Source: Maratus speciosus
Lineage: Eukaryota > Arthropoda > Arachnida > Araneae > Salticidae
Length of the DNA stretch: 64,000 bases
Assembly (NCBI GenBank): GCA_963932465.1
Contig: OZ010795.1
Location: 473,608,806 to 473,672,805 of the forward strand
Direction of reading: 5' to 3'
Below the pieces are notes generated by a model. It ran no database searches, had not been told where the DNA came from, and saw nothing but the letters and a program-made list of their open reading frames with translations. The position numbers and the translations under genes are program-made. Positions 11,345 to 23,639 of the stretch are shown piece after piece; position 1 is the stretch's first letter; every line of letters starts with the position of its first letter.

Positions 11345-11820
11345 TGTATCAATGATGAATGCTATACAGATCATATTCTATAGTAAATATCTGGCAGTGC
11401 ACCTCAGAGATATATGTCAATTCCAATGTGTAATATGAATAAAATACACCGCAAACGATTTTTCTCCGTTGACCGTAATGTAATGGAATGCTTTGGAGTT
11501 TCCCTATAGATGACGGATGAATGCTATCCGTACCATATTCTATAGTAAGCATCTTGTAGTTTACTTCCAGAGCTATATATAAATTTCGATGAATTTGTAA
11601 TTGTGAAACGTTATGAAAAACCACCACAAACGATTTTTCCTCAATACGCCGTAATGTAACGGAATTCTTTTGAATGTCCCTGTAAAGAAACTGTAACTGC
11701 TTACATGCTTTAATTTCAATATCAAACATGCCATAGTGAATATCAATAACATATATCAATTTCATGGTAATCCGTCCATATTTACACGAGTTAGAGGACT
11801 GACAGACAAACCGAAGTCAT
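11345..11820 (-). repeat. Distant relative of repeat family F (minus orientation)
   Basis: On the minus strand this reads CAGGGACATTCAAAAGAATT followed by CCGTTACATTACGGC and GAGGAAAAAT, matching the core of the 173 bp family F monomer. At least two units spaced about 161 bp are present (GAATGCTAT near 11358 and 11519). The far side has GACTGACAGACAAACCGAAG, resembling the GTCCGTCTGTC region near the family F 5' end. A 138-codon frame on the minus strand runs through the repeats (11349-11765), but its translation repeats with the DNA and shows no known domain; it is considered noncoding. Confidence 0.6.
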
Positions 11821-12654
11821 AAACAATTTTCAACTATGTTGGAAAGTGTTAAAAAATCGATGGACAGACCCAAAAGCTTTTTCAGTGTTCTTATTACTGA
11901 CTCTTATTTAGAATAATGGTCTTTGAAAAAATAAAAAAACGCATTGAAGCATTTAAAATAACCAGAAGGATGAAAAAAACAATTGGATTTTACTTCGAAA
12001 ATATGGCAGATAATATTTTTAATTTACTTTTCATTTTCTGAAAACTAGAATTTACATGGCGATTCGTATGAGTATATAAATCAATTCAATAGATATACCC
12101 AAATGCTTTTTATTGTGTATATCATTGTATTAGCTATAGAACGAATTACTATAGTTGAGATTATTAAATATTTATATTGTTTTCAATAGTTAATAAATTA
12201 CAATTCTTATACATATTTGCGAGATTTTTTTTTTCATTTAGATGAGTTTTTAAAATTTATTTCTCAAAAGATTTCTCGATTTTAATTCATTTCATAGAAT
12301 ACAGTTTGAGATCATTTTAATAAAAATTCCACGTTGATAACTACTTTCTGAATTAAATTACATTTTGGATCGGGATAAAACATTTTTTTGTTATATTAAT
12401 TGTTCTAGGCACTATTTTAATCAACTAAAAGTGCTTATTTTGTAATTTTCTATAAAATCTAGATAAAAACAGTCTTTAATATTATACAAAGTTTGATGAA
12501 ATTTTAATATGTATTTAAAATAATTTTCAGCAAATAAATAAATAGAATATCACAATATATATTCCAAACGGAAAAGTCAAAACATATATTAAAATATTTA
12601 TTTGCTTAAAAGACGTTACTAAAAACATATTAAAAGTATAATAAATAGAATGCT
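11821..12654. other. AT-rich noncoding stretch
   Basis: No coding signal or terminal repeat is recognised. A poly(T)-rich stretch lies near 12226-12235. Confidence 0.6.
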
Positions 12655-12785
12655 AAATTCATCTTTAAAAAGTTAAACTTAAAATTACACTATGTGCAAA
12701 TTACTTAAAAGATGACAAAATATTTAAAAAAGTGTTAAATTACTTTAATACTTCTTAGTACTTTCAACTATATACGTAACCTTCG
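12655..12785 (-). repeat. Inverted partner of the repeat at 17785-17910
   Basis: About 120 bp here is the reverse complement of 17785-17910 at roughly 90% identity by eye. Shared blocks include GAAAGTACTAAGAAGTA and TGTCATCTTTTAAGTAATTT, read on the minus strand. The two arms are 5 kb apart and could be the ends of one element or two separate insertions. Confidence 0.75.
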
Positions 12786-12821
12786 TCAGAGAATATTAAC
12801 TATTATCTATTATATATATAT

Positions 12822-13640
12822 AATCCAAACGGAAATTTCGTTCCGAACGCCGAGATTTCGAGTTCTACCGCATGGATTTTTACGGAACTTATACCGTTAG
12901 ATAGGTGTCGTTCCAGGGAAGGTTTTAAGCTATAACACATCATTCTACCTAGATTAGTTATAGAATTAGTACGGAAAATTCTTTTATATTGGACTTTGTT
13001 ACTTCATATTTCCTTAAATATCTGGGCTCCTATTGGTCGTAGAGCTTAGATCTCGCGCCAAAAGTAGCTCCAAAGCACCCAAGCAAACTTTTCCCCGCGA
13101 TTATTTTGCCGTTTTCCGATTTCCTCTAACTCTATTAGGGGCCCGCGTAGGGCCCCTTTAAAATATTTTTCGTAGTAATTTCAGCAATTATCTTACATTA
13201 TTGGTTAAGACCGCCACCCTCCCGATTCATGTATCTACGGAAAGGTTGCATGAAGGAGTTTCGTTCAGATACGCTTTCGTTAAGAATAGAGTGCGCTCCC
13301 TGGTGGTGGAATGTGGAACTAACATAACGCGATATTGTTAAAATTAGGAAATCAAACAATGCGATCTGTTTTAAACTTTGAGATAGTTCATAACACATAA
13401 TCTATTATCTATTCTATTATATATATATATAAAATCTATTATCTATTCTATTATCTATTATATATATAAAATCCAAACGGAAATTTCGTTCCGAACGCCT
13501 AGATTTCGAGTTCTACTGCATGGATTTTTACGGAACTTATACCGTTAGATAGGTATTGTTTCAGGAAGGTTTTAAGCTATAACACATTATTCTACCTAAA
13601 TTAGTTTTAGAATTATGACGGAAAATTCTGTTATTTTGGG
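12822..13640 (+). repeat. Two direct copies of a repeat of about 180 bp
   Basis: The block beginning ATCCAAACGGAAATTTCGTT occurs at about 12825 and 13472 and continues for about 180 bp at high identity (CATGGATTTTTACGGAACTT in both). Each copy is preceded by TCTATTATCTATTCTATTAT-type microsatellite. A weaker relative (ACGGAAATTT...) forms the 5' part of the Helitron at 16235, so these are probably 5' ends of related Helitron insertions. A 66-codon minus-strand frame at 13198-13398 between them has no recognised domain. Confidence 0.75.
13137..13157. repeat. GC-rich perfect hairpin
   Basis: AGGGGCCC and GGGCCCCT form an 8 bp stem around a 5-base loop (GCGTA), striking in this AT-rich context. 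It may be the subterminal hairpin of the flanking Helitron-like repeat, although no CTAG-type end follows directly. Confidence 0.65.
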
Positions 13641-15257
13641 CGATAAGGTTACCATTTTATTTCTTGGCGAAATTCATCGTTGATAAAAAAAAATTGAAAC
13701 GGCTATTAAACCTCGAAAAATAAAAGAAAAACTGTTACTAATTTTATTTAAATGAAAAAAAAAAAAAGAAAAAAAGAAGAAGAAAATCCGTTTTAATGAG
13801 TGATAATATTAAAAAACGGAAACATTTAATCAAAAACTGAAAGAAATATTTGTAATGCTTAAAAATTAATTTAATAAGAAATATTACACTTGATACGCAA
13901 TATTTGGCTCTTTATCGCTTGCGTTAGATATGGAAACGAATCAGAAAATTTGATTAGATGAAATTTTAACGACATTTTCTTTCTATTCTGCTCTTTTCTT
14001 TTTTTTTTTTATATCTAATTCTCCCATCACGTGACTTAAAGAAGAAACAAGCAGATGTAATTGTGAGTCACATGTGTAATTACTATTTGTTTCTTTACAA
14101 TTTTTTATTTTTCTTTTGTCGCCAAACAATGTGATTTTAAGCCAAAATTGCATAAGCGTGACATTAGCTTGAGGATGTTCTCACAAATGGTGTTTTTTTA
14201 GGTGAAAGAGATCATTTTTTGAGTACATTTTCATATTCAATTGTAACTTATATAGATATCAGTTAATATTTTAAAAATGGAATCGAATACTTAAATTTCA
14301 GTGTGAAAATCCTGCCACACATACATATTGTAAAATAATTTCATACTTTTTAAAATGTTTTTCGCCGTAATTCCGAAAGCATGTGATATTTATAAACTCG
14401 AACTCAGATCAACGAATATTACCCATTTTATTTAAGCAAATATTATCTATTTTCCCAAGTCATATCGCCAATTTCATTTATAGGAAAATTCACAGATTCG
14501 AAACCTAGGAAATAAAGATAATTTTTAAGGAAATTTATGTTTTAATACGTTATTACAATGGAAAAATTCAACATTTTGAAAAAAAAAATTACAAGTCTTT
14601 TGTTATTCGTCATTTCTTCTTCGTCTTTCTTCGTACTTTCTCCTCTGTTATGTAATATTTCAAATGATATTGGACTAATTTTCGATCATCGATTCGCCAC
14701 AAAATCACATATCTAATATAGTATATAAAATAAAGTCTGGATTAGGGGACTAATTAACGCACAGCGCAAACTACTGAACCTAAAATCTTGAAAATCGTGG
14801 TAAAAATACTTCTTATGACATAAACTTCTGCTAAGAAAGGATTTTCTAAAGTGTCACCCCTAATGGTTTTTGCACGGGGAGGGGAAAAAAATCGAATATC
14901 AAAATTATGCGTCAAATGATAGCATATTTTAATGTAGTTTTGTATGCTGAATCGAATGCTACCAAATAAATTTTTATAAGTCCAACAGTTCATGACACAT
15001 TTCACATTTTTCTAATTTGGCATCTTTGGCATCTAAACCTCAAAATATCTATCATTACATCCGTTACTCTAGCAACGGAAAAAATTCAAATCAACAATCT
15101 TACAATCTACAATCTTTTGGCTAAAAAATAAAAACGGTTCTATGAGTTTGAAATAAAAATGCAAGCATCTTAATTTAAAAAAAAAAATAGTGATTTTATG
15201 TAAAATAAAAGGGAAAAAATTACTGAGAATTTAGCGTTATAAAACAAAAATGGAAAA
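13641..15257. other. AT-rich noncoding stretch
   Basis: No gene, exon or paired terminal repeat is recognised. A purine-only tract (A and AAG) lies at about 13753-13786. A weak 83-codon minus frame at 14754-15005 is not supported by homology. Confidence 0.55.
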
Positions 15258-15551
15258 GGTACTACTTAGATATTCCGTCGACCAAAAATCTATCGTCAAA
15301 CTATAAGATTAAATGCCAATAATGGTTGATCGTAAATATCAAATTCACTTGAATTTAAACAAACCACACGTGTTTACGTCATCAAGTGATTTTAATTTCG
15401 ACGTTTTATTTGTATTTTTATTAATGTTATACTAATTTATTTGTTATTTCGTTATTTAAAATAAAGATTATGTCAATTTATATAATTTGGCGAATGGTTT
15501 GGCGATTTATATAATTTGGCGTAATTGGTCGACGGGATAACAAGTAGTACC
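15258..15551. mobile_element. 294 bp MITE with TIRs of about 28 bp
   Basis: Left end GGTACTACTT plus ATTCCGTCGACCAA is matched inverted at the right end (TTGGTCGACGGGAT then AAGTAGTACC). The interior is AT-rich, with a short ATAATTTGGCG repeat near 15480-15520. Superfamily not assigned. Confidence 0.8.
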
Positions 15552-16234
15552 AAAGAAAATATTTAAGTATGAAAGCAATGTTTGTAACGACTTAAAAATT
15601 ATTTCCATATATATAAACTCGGTTTATGGCGTCAGATGCCGTCATCCGAAGAATCTACAAGAGTCTTTTTCCATTTTTTCCGGTCATAGGTTCCTCAATG
15701 AAAGAAATTGGAATTGGAATAATATTGTGCGATTTATAAATTGCTCCTCGATAAGAAGAAAAAATGGGTACATTTATAACAACCGTACGCACATCTCGCT
15801 GATAGCATTTTTAAAATTCCCAGTAGCAGTAGTTACATTTTGCGTATGTAAATTAAAAATATTTTTTTGCTTTTAATTATGGCATTATTTCCTGTTATTG
15901 TTTATCTTTTCAGTTTTTTAAATGAAATTAGTATAAGGCATGCATTTTAAATTAAATGAGTGAAATGTTTGTGTTTTAAATTAAAATAATAAAATAAGAA
16001 TATGCTATGAAAACAATCTTTATTGATTTATTACCTGCGCCCGGCTGACATAAAAGTATCACAAAAGCCACATATTCACTTTTCTTTGAGTAGTTGCTCA
16101 TGAGAATTCAAGTTAACCTTCCGTAATAGGATACTTCACATATTGGTGTATTAGCTTTAGTGTTGAAAGCATCGTTTTTGTTTGAAGCGAAAACTTTACT
16201 ATGAATTCTATTACACAAAATCGCATCATCATCA
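15552..16234. other. Noncoding stretch
   Basis: AT-rich sequence without recognised features; nothing supports a gene. Confidence 0.55.
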
Positions 16235-16802
16235 TCTACTATATATTTACAACGGAAATTTGTATTTCATTCCGATTGTTTATAATACTTTCGTAGGATA
16301 TACCACAATTAGTTAGGTAATAATTTTGGAAAGGTTTTAGTGTATACATATTGTTCAAGGGTACTTAGTTATAGAGCAACAGTAAAAGTTCAAAAATTAA
16401 GTGAACCTGATTATGAAAGTTTAGCCTTTTTAAAAAAATCTACAGAACATATTTTGTTACAAGTGGCCCTGTTGCATGACTTTTAGGAATGGTGTTAGTA
16501 TATACGATTTCATTATATGTTGATTAGTTACAGAGGTATTAATTCCTGTTGTCATAATGGTCTCATTACCCGATTATAAGTGCGCTGTTTATAATCAACT
16601 AAAACAATTACTTCTTAATTGCTAAATTTTGTCCAACGCTTAAGATAACATTATATCGCAATGGCGTTCGCATCGTTTTCAGTAATGTGCAAGGTCAAGC
16701 TGAAGATCCATATTGTTTAAAATACAAGTTCAAATTCACCATTTATTTTAATCCAAGGTTCATTTGGAAATATTGACCAGCGCAGCGGGCATAGCCTGCT
16801 AG
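16235..16802 (+). mobile_element. 568 bp non-autonomous Helitron
   Basis: The 5' end is A|TCTACTATATATTTACAACG. The 3' end carries a short GC hairpin (GCGGGC-ATA-GCCTGC) followed at once by CTAG|T. This matches the Helitron rule of insertion between A and T, 5' TC, and 3' hairpin plus CTRR. No Rep/helicase is encoded, so the copy depends on an autonomous relative elsewhere. The CAGCGCAGCGGG phrase near the 3' end resembles the inverted end at 49807. Confidence 0.8.
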
Positions 16803-16875
16803 TATAACTATATAATATAACTTTAAATATAACATATAAATATAACATAACTATAAATATAATGTAATGTAACTA

Positions 16876-17455
16876 TACAGGGTGATTAAAAAAACTTTAA
16901 CAAAATGTCATAGCAAATCAGGCATACAACAAGGATAAAAAATCACATAGGAATATAGGGTCGGAAATCACTTATTGATTCACAAATACAGGGTGTTTCT
17001 CCTAACTCAATTTGGGTTGACGGTCATAACTTTCAGAAAACTGAAGTATATTATAATAAAACATTTAACAGACATTCTCACCTTTGTTGTAAATGTGATA
17101 ACACCAAACAAAAGTGGTAGAAGAGTGTAACATCAGTATGCACTGGACGCCCTACATTTTGGACTGCGATGATCAATTCATACGGTATCATCGATTGCTT
17201 GAGCAATGTGTTTTTCCAGTACTTTTCGTGATGTTATCCCATTCCACACAAAACAAGGTCCATATCGTTGCATTTTCATTGCAATGTTTTAATTTTTCTC
17301 AAAATTATGACCATCGACCCGAGTTCAGTTAGGATGAAACACCATGTATTTGTGACTCAATAAGTGGTTTGCGACCCTATGTTCCTATGTGATTTTATAT
17401 CCTTTTTGTCCTAAGCCTGATTTGCCATGTCAACGGTTTTTTTAATCACCCTGTA
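16876..17455. mobile_element. 580 bp TIR element (CAGGGTGATT family)
   Basis: Left end TACAGGGTGATTAAAAAAAC is matched by the inverted right end at 17455. The TIRs run about 130 bp and include GATTCACAAATACAGGGTGT and its inverse. It is flanked by TA on both sides. The internal frame at 17114-17332 is short and has no transposase motifs. Confidence 0.87.
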
Positions 17456-17784
17456 TAACAGTATTTGTTTACATAGTCATTATATATATATTATAGTCTT
17501 TCCTTGTTTTTATTGTCATTAGTGTAATGTACTGTAAATTACTGTAATTAGTGTAAATGACTTTAGACTTTGTTTTATTTTAACCACTTTTGAGGCGCCA
17601 GGGCGCTCTTTGTAAGTTTTGCTTTTATTTTTTGTCATTGTATTTCTGGGGCTAATCCCCAGCTGTGGTTTTGCAGGTCGCAGAGGTTACTTTTCTGCCA
17701 GGGGTTCATGCCTATGCCATTTTTGGTTGGCTCCCTGGCAGAGTGATCCTGATCCTGTATAATAGTATTTTGTATTAAGTGACA

Positions 17785-17910
17785 AAGGCTATGTATATAG
17801 TTGAAAGTACTAAGAAGTAGTAAAGTAATGTAACACCTTTTTAAATACTTTGTCATCTTTTAAGTAATTTGCACTTAGTGTAATTTTAAGTTTAAAAAAC
17901 TTTAATCGGT
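17785..17910 (+). repeat. Inverted partner of the repeat at 12655-12785
   Basis: See the partner entry. It lies just downstream of a moderately GC-rich patch (17580-17750) that contains paired TGCCAGGG and CCCTGGCA motifs, suggesting another small foldback. Confidence 0.75.
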
Positions 17911-19744
17911 CAAACCAGATTCGCTTCTCTCATGTACTATGAATCTTTAAGCTATGTTGTTAGCTCTTAAATATTCTTCAGTTATGTGTGTAGATGCTTT
18001 CCGACCTCGTGTAAAAACTGTTCCACGTGACCCGAGTCAAATAAACATGTTTGAAACACAAAATTTTACAAATTGTCAATTGTCTGAAAATTATTAGTTG
18101 AAACATTTACGGGAGATAATACAGTTATGACAGTATTGCTGATATAATCATACAATGCATGATCATAACTAACTCATGGGGTGAACTCTTTTCTGATTCC
18201 GTGGAGAGACTTGTTTATTACGCAATATCGAAAAGTAAAACCTTACTTGTGTCACCTATTCCTTTTCTTGCGAGAAGGCCTTTCTTTGTCCAAATTTATC
18301 CTACAAGTATTTGACCATGATTTTTTTTTCTTTTTACGCATTAAATAATCTGAGAAAATTATGTATATCCAAATAATCACGAAAGATCGATTTATTTTTT
18401 AGTGTTCAGTACTTAAACAGTCAAAACGGAACCATTATAAGATCCCATCTGTGTCTGCCTGTTCGTCTGTCACAGCCATTTTACTCGTAAACTATGGAGC
18501 GTGAAAAGTTCAAATTGACTAAAATAACAAAGACAGTTGACCCACATTTTATAGATTATTAACTGTTCACAAATATAATTAGGAAAAATCTAGAGGGGGT
18601 TTATTAAGTTACTTGAAAAAAATCATTTATTTGCCTATCGTGTTGCGTATCTTGTGAAAGCTGTTCTAACGCTGAACTCAAAATTTTATTTCTTTTAATT
18701 TTAGGTATTATATATTCAGAGATATTGTCAAAAATGTAATGCAAAAATATGTCTTCCGCCCACCCCTATATTTCCGAATCTACTGAAACCAAAATTATGA
18801 AAAAAAATAGAAGAAGTAGAAGTTAATTTAAATCTTGCCGAAAAACTATAGAGATTACCCTAGGTCACATAGTTTAGGGGAAAATCGTATTTTTCCGTTA
18901 CATGCAAATTTCGATTTGCTGGCGTTCAGCAAGAGATTTGCGGAGCGCTGGAAGTACCTATCGCGCAGAATTATAAAAGGATTGTTGATAATTATTTTCG
19001 GGCTTTTAAAGCCTAGATAACAACATTTAATGATATATTTGTATAATGCAATGCCCAGTTACTAATTCATATATCTATTGTACGGAACCCTCTGTGCGCG
19101 AGGAATACTCACACTTGACCGTTTATTTATTTAAGAATAACAGAGCTGCATTCATAGTGCATTCTTACTTACTAATTATTATTCGTATTTGTTTATTTTC
19201 TGCGTCTTTTCCTCATTCGCTGGAAAGATATATCTTCCGAATATCTCAACATTGTTACGGAGAAAGCTAGCAAAGATTTATAATTATTTCCATAATTAAA
19301 TGTAAAAGATTACTAATGTATGTTTTTTTTTTTTTTTAAATATTAATTTCTATTATTTGATATTTATTTAAATTTAATACCATGCATATTTAGAGATTTC
19401 AATTTGAATCCATATTTTAGTTTAAAACTCACTTCTTATAACATACATTATTTTATAAAAAATTTATCTAACACTATGTCGATATAAATATTTAAATGAA
19501 ATTCTTTAAAATTATGATATGATGCATAAATGCACAAAAACGGTCGCCTCTAACTCAGAACTTGGCCAATTATCTCACCAGGTTCCAGAAAAGCTTTAAA
19601 TAATGTAAAACTTCTATCAGATATGCGACGTTTTCTCTCATTTATGCAACTTTAACACAAATTGTCACAAATCATTTTACTCTTCCTCATATTTTTTAAT
19701 TCTAATTTTAATTTTCTTATTAAAATTTTATTCATATCATTTAC
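17911..19744. other. Noncoding stretch
   Basis: No exon or paired terminal repeat is recognised. Short frames at 18835-19020 and 19046-19270 have no domain or splice support. A poly(T) stretch lies near 19323-19337. Confidence 0.5.
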
Positions 19745-19919
19745 AGTGACGTTTTATTGTATAACATAAAAATCGGTTATCGGAATATTTTCATCAAAAC
19801 ATTCAGGGTAATTAAGCTACGGAAATAATTTAAAAGTTATGAAGAGAAAAAGAGGAGTCATATAATACAATAAACATTAAGGAAGATTCTAGTTTTCGAG
19901 CCCAAAACAGAAAGTTACA

Positions 19920-19965
<46 letters not shown>

Positions 19966-20516
19966 TATAGATTCGAAATCAATTATACATGTTTTCAAAT
20001 AATTATTCTAGTTTCTAATTACTCATTCTTTTTTTACAATTAACGGTGAATTTCTTAACTCCAAATTCGACCATTACTCAATTTAGATTGAAATCGAACT
20101 ATTTGAAAAAGAAAATGTTTAATTTGTAAAAATGTAGACCAAACTGTGACAATAAACAAAACTCAATCTATCTAAGGACAATTTTCCACGACAACTTAGT
20201 AGAATAAACCCAAGTGGCTAAAATATTTGGACACTTTTATTTCAAATTTTAGTGAATGTGATTTGGTAACTTTGTATGTAAATGGCATCATTTCGCAATA
20301 CCGGGATTTGACATTCGAAATTCTAGGAATACAATCCCAAATTAATTCACGGCTTAGTGTGTAACTTTTTTATGCAAGTCTATTAAGCCTAATTTTTCTC
20401 GAAAAAAATATTTAATAAAATATCTATTATTGTATAACATAAAAATCGGTAATTGGAATTTCATCCAAACGTTCAGGGTAATTACGCTACGGAAATACTT
20501 AAAAGTTATAAAGAAA
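19745..20516 (+). repeat. Dispersed repeat copy 1 (second copy at 23.6-24.3 kb)
   Basis: Segment 19900-20420 matches 23810-24310 in direct orientation. Shared blocks include ATTCTAGTTTTCGA, TTTCTTAACTCCAAATTCGA and GTGATTTGGTAACTTTGTAT. A block of about 90 bp starting ATTGTATAACATAAAAATCG flanks this copy as a direct repeat (about 19757 and 20431), so two partial copies may abut. An (AT)n microsatellite interrupts it at 19923-19962. Confidence 0.75.
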
Positions 20517-20930
20517 CAAGTTCGAAATTGCTCGTAAAACGTGGCACATGAGGTGCGTTCGTATTATAACTAGTTCGTATTATAAGTATTTTTTGCGCCG
20601 CATATTGTACTGAATGTATTTTTTAGTGCACTTCATAAGTGCATATCCATTTCATTCTGTTCGAAAATCTGTAACATCATTAAAATGCACTTACAATAAT
20701 TTTTTCCCATTGGCCGTAATGTAACGGAAAACTTTTGACTGTCCCTGTCATTAAACTATAAATCCGATTTTCATAAAATTTGAAATGACTCAACAAAATT
20801 TTGCAACAATTATATATTTAAGGTTTCAGACCATTCCGTTGCGTAGTTTTTGCCCTGTTATATGCGGACAGACAGACGGACTGAACGACGACTATAGGTG
20901 CTACGTATTTATATAATTACGAACGCACCT
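20517..20930 (-). mobile_element. Family F element, copy A (one monomer)
   Basis: On the minus strand it begins AGGTGCGTTCGTAATTATAT, then GTCGTCGTTCAGTCCGTC, one 173 bp-type monomer (GACAGTCAAAAGTTTTCCGT present), the inverted motif TACGAACGCACCT, and the conserved tail ending GAACTTG. This is the shortest well-formed copy and defines the minimal element. No protein is encoded. Confidence 0.85.
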
Positions 20931-20960
20931 AAAAAGGACTCATATGATACAGACTAAGCT

Positions 20961-23246
20961 AAAAAAGTCCCTCCTGTCAGTGCAGGAGGAAGAAGTCGCT
21001 TTCATATTCCTTATTTTTAATGAGCCAAGCTTATACTATTCAAACACACGAAGCTCAAATTAGTGGAACCCGATTATAGAAGATTCAATACTAATTTTTG
21101 TCAGTACTAAATGTGAATGAGAATTTCGCGAAATTAGTCAGTTGTATCCAAAACGGTTTTTTTATTTGGCGATATCTTGAAATGCCCGCCATTTTAAAAC
21201 AACATGATGGGTGAAGCTAACCAATGAACTTAGTCGAGACCTTAGTAATTCCTACGCACATGCTCACTCACATTGGAATCGGTTGACATATACGAGTGCT
21301 GTCGCAGGCAAAAAATCAGATTTTTCAAAATGTCACCCACAATAGGAATTCAAAGTGCTATATTTAAACCATTTTTAAAGTTAATAATGAACCATGTATA
21401 TATATATATATATATATATATAACCATTAATTAAACATTACCGACCATCATCAAAAACCGCAATATTGTGAATGAATTGATAATAAAAATGGATGCCACA
21501 AACCTATAATATAGAACTGTATGTATAAAATAAAGTACCTTATACTTAATTACAAGAATTAATACGGAAGAAAAAAAGAAGAACACGGATTCCGAAAAAA
21601 TTGAAAAACTCATATATTGAATTACGTTTTCAAGAGTACAGAATTCAATGATGTAAGCAAATCGGTTGTTTTCTGTGAGAAAAAAGCTAAAAGCTGAAAA
21701 AAAAATTTCTCCTGTACCCAAACAACCAATATAACCAAAAGAATAGTTTCAAGATGAAAACAGAACATTATCAAATGGCATGAAATGGAAAGAACACTAC
21801 AACCCATTAAATATTTAATCTATAGAAATAGAAATCTTACACAACATACCGAATTAATTCCCAGTAGATTTTCAAAATATATTCCAGCACATGGAATCCA
21901 AAAGCACGACAAGATTAAGGTGAATAAAACAGTTAAGTTAACACAGAAATTAAAACCCATGGATTCAGTTAATTCATTTTGAAATACCGTGATAAATACA
22001 ATTAATACAATATAAATAGAAAACAATTACATTATTTAAAATACCTAAAAACAATTTTAAATTGTTTAATATCAATTTTACATTTTTGCCAATATGCAGC
22101 GTTCAATACCACCTGGTGTAAAAAATTAAAATCATTACTTCAATAAAAGCTTTAAAAATACAAACTTTTTGGTGCTGCCATCTATTATTTTATTTTAAAA
22201 CTATTATTATTATTCAAATGTCACAAAAAGAAGAACCTAATAAAAGCTAATGAAATTAAAATATATCAACTGCATTGCTACACATACCCTAATATAAAAA
22301 TAATGCCATACTATATATCATTATTCAAAAAATTTAAATAAATTAAATGTTAATAAAATGCTTTCAACATATTCTATTACCAAACCCATTTAATCTACAC
22401 TGAGAAATTAAAAAAAAAATTTACACCGATAATATATAGAATATAGCTATATGCTATAAAATAAAATAAATTATATATAATAATAATAATATTAAAAAAC
22501 CTTAATAATTACCTTTACATATAAAAAATGAACAGGAAAGAAAAAAATAATAATAAATTTAAAAAAATGGATGTTTATAGAAGATTGTCAGATTCTAAAA
22601 TTCCCAATAACCTAAAGATCACAAATATAGTGTGTGAATTATCTTCATATTAGCCTTAAAAAAGCTAAAAAAAAAATATGATTCTGACAATCAAACACAT
22701 TAAACCGATAATTAATCATAGAATACAATGTTGAAAATAAAACAATATTAAAAAGTAATGAGGAATAATAATAAAAACTATTTACCCAATTTTAATACAT
22801 ACAGTATATCATTAGTTATATCAAATAAACTTATGTGCATAATAACCACTAAAAAGATGGTATACTATTATTAATAATATGATATTGTCCTGATTAGACT
22901 TAATTTTAAAAACAAGTTAATATTGAATTTGATTAAATGAGTTAAAGTTAATATGAATTGAAATAAAAAGAAAAGTCACCAATCACATATAAAACATCAA
23001 ATCAACACCCATATAAAATACGTATTAGAAATGTAGTTATAATATAAAAGCCCCATCATTTTTTTAATTAACCATTGCGTATTATCCAGACAACACCACC
23101 CTCCTCCGTACTCTAACATCTATATATATATATCAACATTTGAACGGAGGGTGGTTTCGGAGTCGGTGAAAATATACCAAAATTTTTCGGAGTCGTTTTC
23201 CTCCGAACGGCTGCAATATGTAGCTTTTTGTAATGAAAGCTACCTA
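20961..23246 (+). mobile_element. Family S element, copy 1 (carries a very AT-rich insert)
   Basis: The left 410 bp match the left part of the element at 38572 (shared CACACGAAGCTCAA and GAATGAGAATTT blocks). The right 125 bp match 40960-41088 (GAACGGAGGGTGGTTTCGG, TTTCCTCCGAACGGCTGCAA). The left end carries a stem CCTCCTG/CAGGAGG. The right end carries a hairpin with arms GTAGCTTT/AAAGCTAC. The left sequence TCGCTTTCATA echoes the right end in inverse. Between the conserved parts lies an AT-rich segment rather than the satellite array of copy 2. Type is unknown; the hairpin and asymmetric subterminal repeats recall Helentron-associated elements. Confidence 0.7.
21423..23115. other. Extremely AT-rich 1.7 kb insert between (AT)n tracts
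   Basis: This segment is visibly more A-rich and nearly GC-free compared with flanks. It lies between an (AT)n tract ending 21422 and another at about 23117-23135, where copy 2 of family S has its single (AT)n tract. It contains short minus-strand frames (21431-21721, 21820-22026) with hydrophobic low-complexity translations and a 10 bp inverted repeat GATTGTCAGA/TCTGACAATC (22582, 22682). None resembles a known protein. It may be a separate insertion into a TA microsatellite or a variable core of the element. Confidence 0.5.
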
Positions 23247-23639
23247 AAATGCTATAAAAGTGATAAAATACCTTTATTTAGATTAACGAACGTTTCATCG
23301 CACTAATGGCGACATTTTCAAAATCATTCCCGATAGAAATATTTTCGCAAAAAAATTTAAAAGCAATAACTTGGTAAATAATGTCACAAGACCTCACGAA
23401 TAATGAAAATCGGTGAAAATGTAAAATAAATTGGATATTTGTGAGTGTGGATTAATTTTTACTATTGTTACTAAAACTGCATAATATCTCCTTCCAAATT
23501 ATAGTTAACTCAAGGGAAACTGAATTATTGCAAATATTCCCGTTGCGTAAAAATATCTCTATTGACTCTCGGACAATGGATGGCAAATAAAATCTTGACA
23601 GATAAGTATATTTTACTCCCGTTATTTGTTGTTTTGATG

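Noticed and set aside
11349..11765. 138-codon minus-strand frame
   Set aside because: It follows the repeat units of a family F relative; the translation is repetitive and lacks a known domain.
21431..22026. Membrane protein genes on the minus strand in the AT-rich insert
   Set aside because: Phe, Ile and Leu richness is expected from translating AT-rich DNA; the frames are short and lack any conserved motif.
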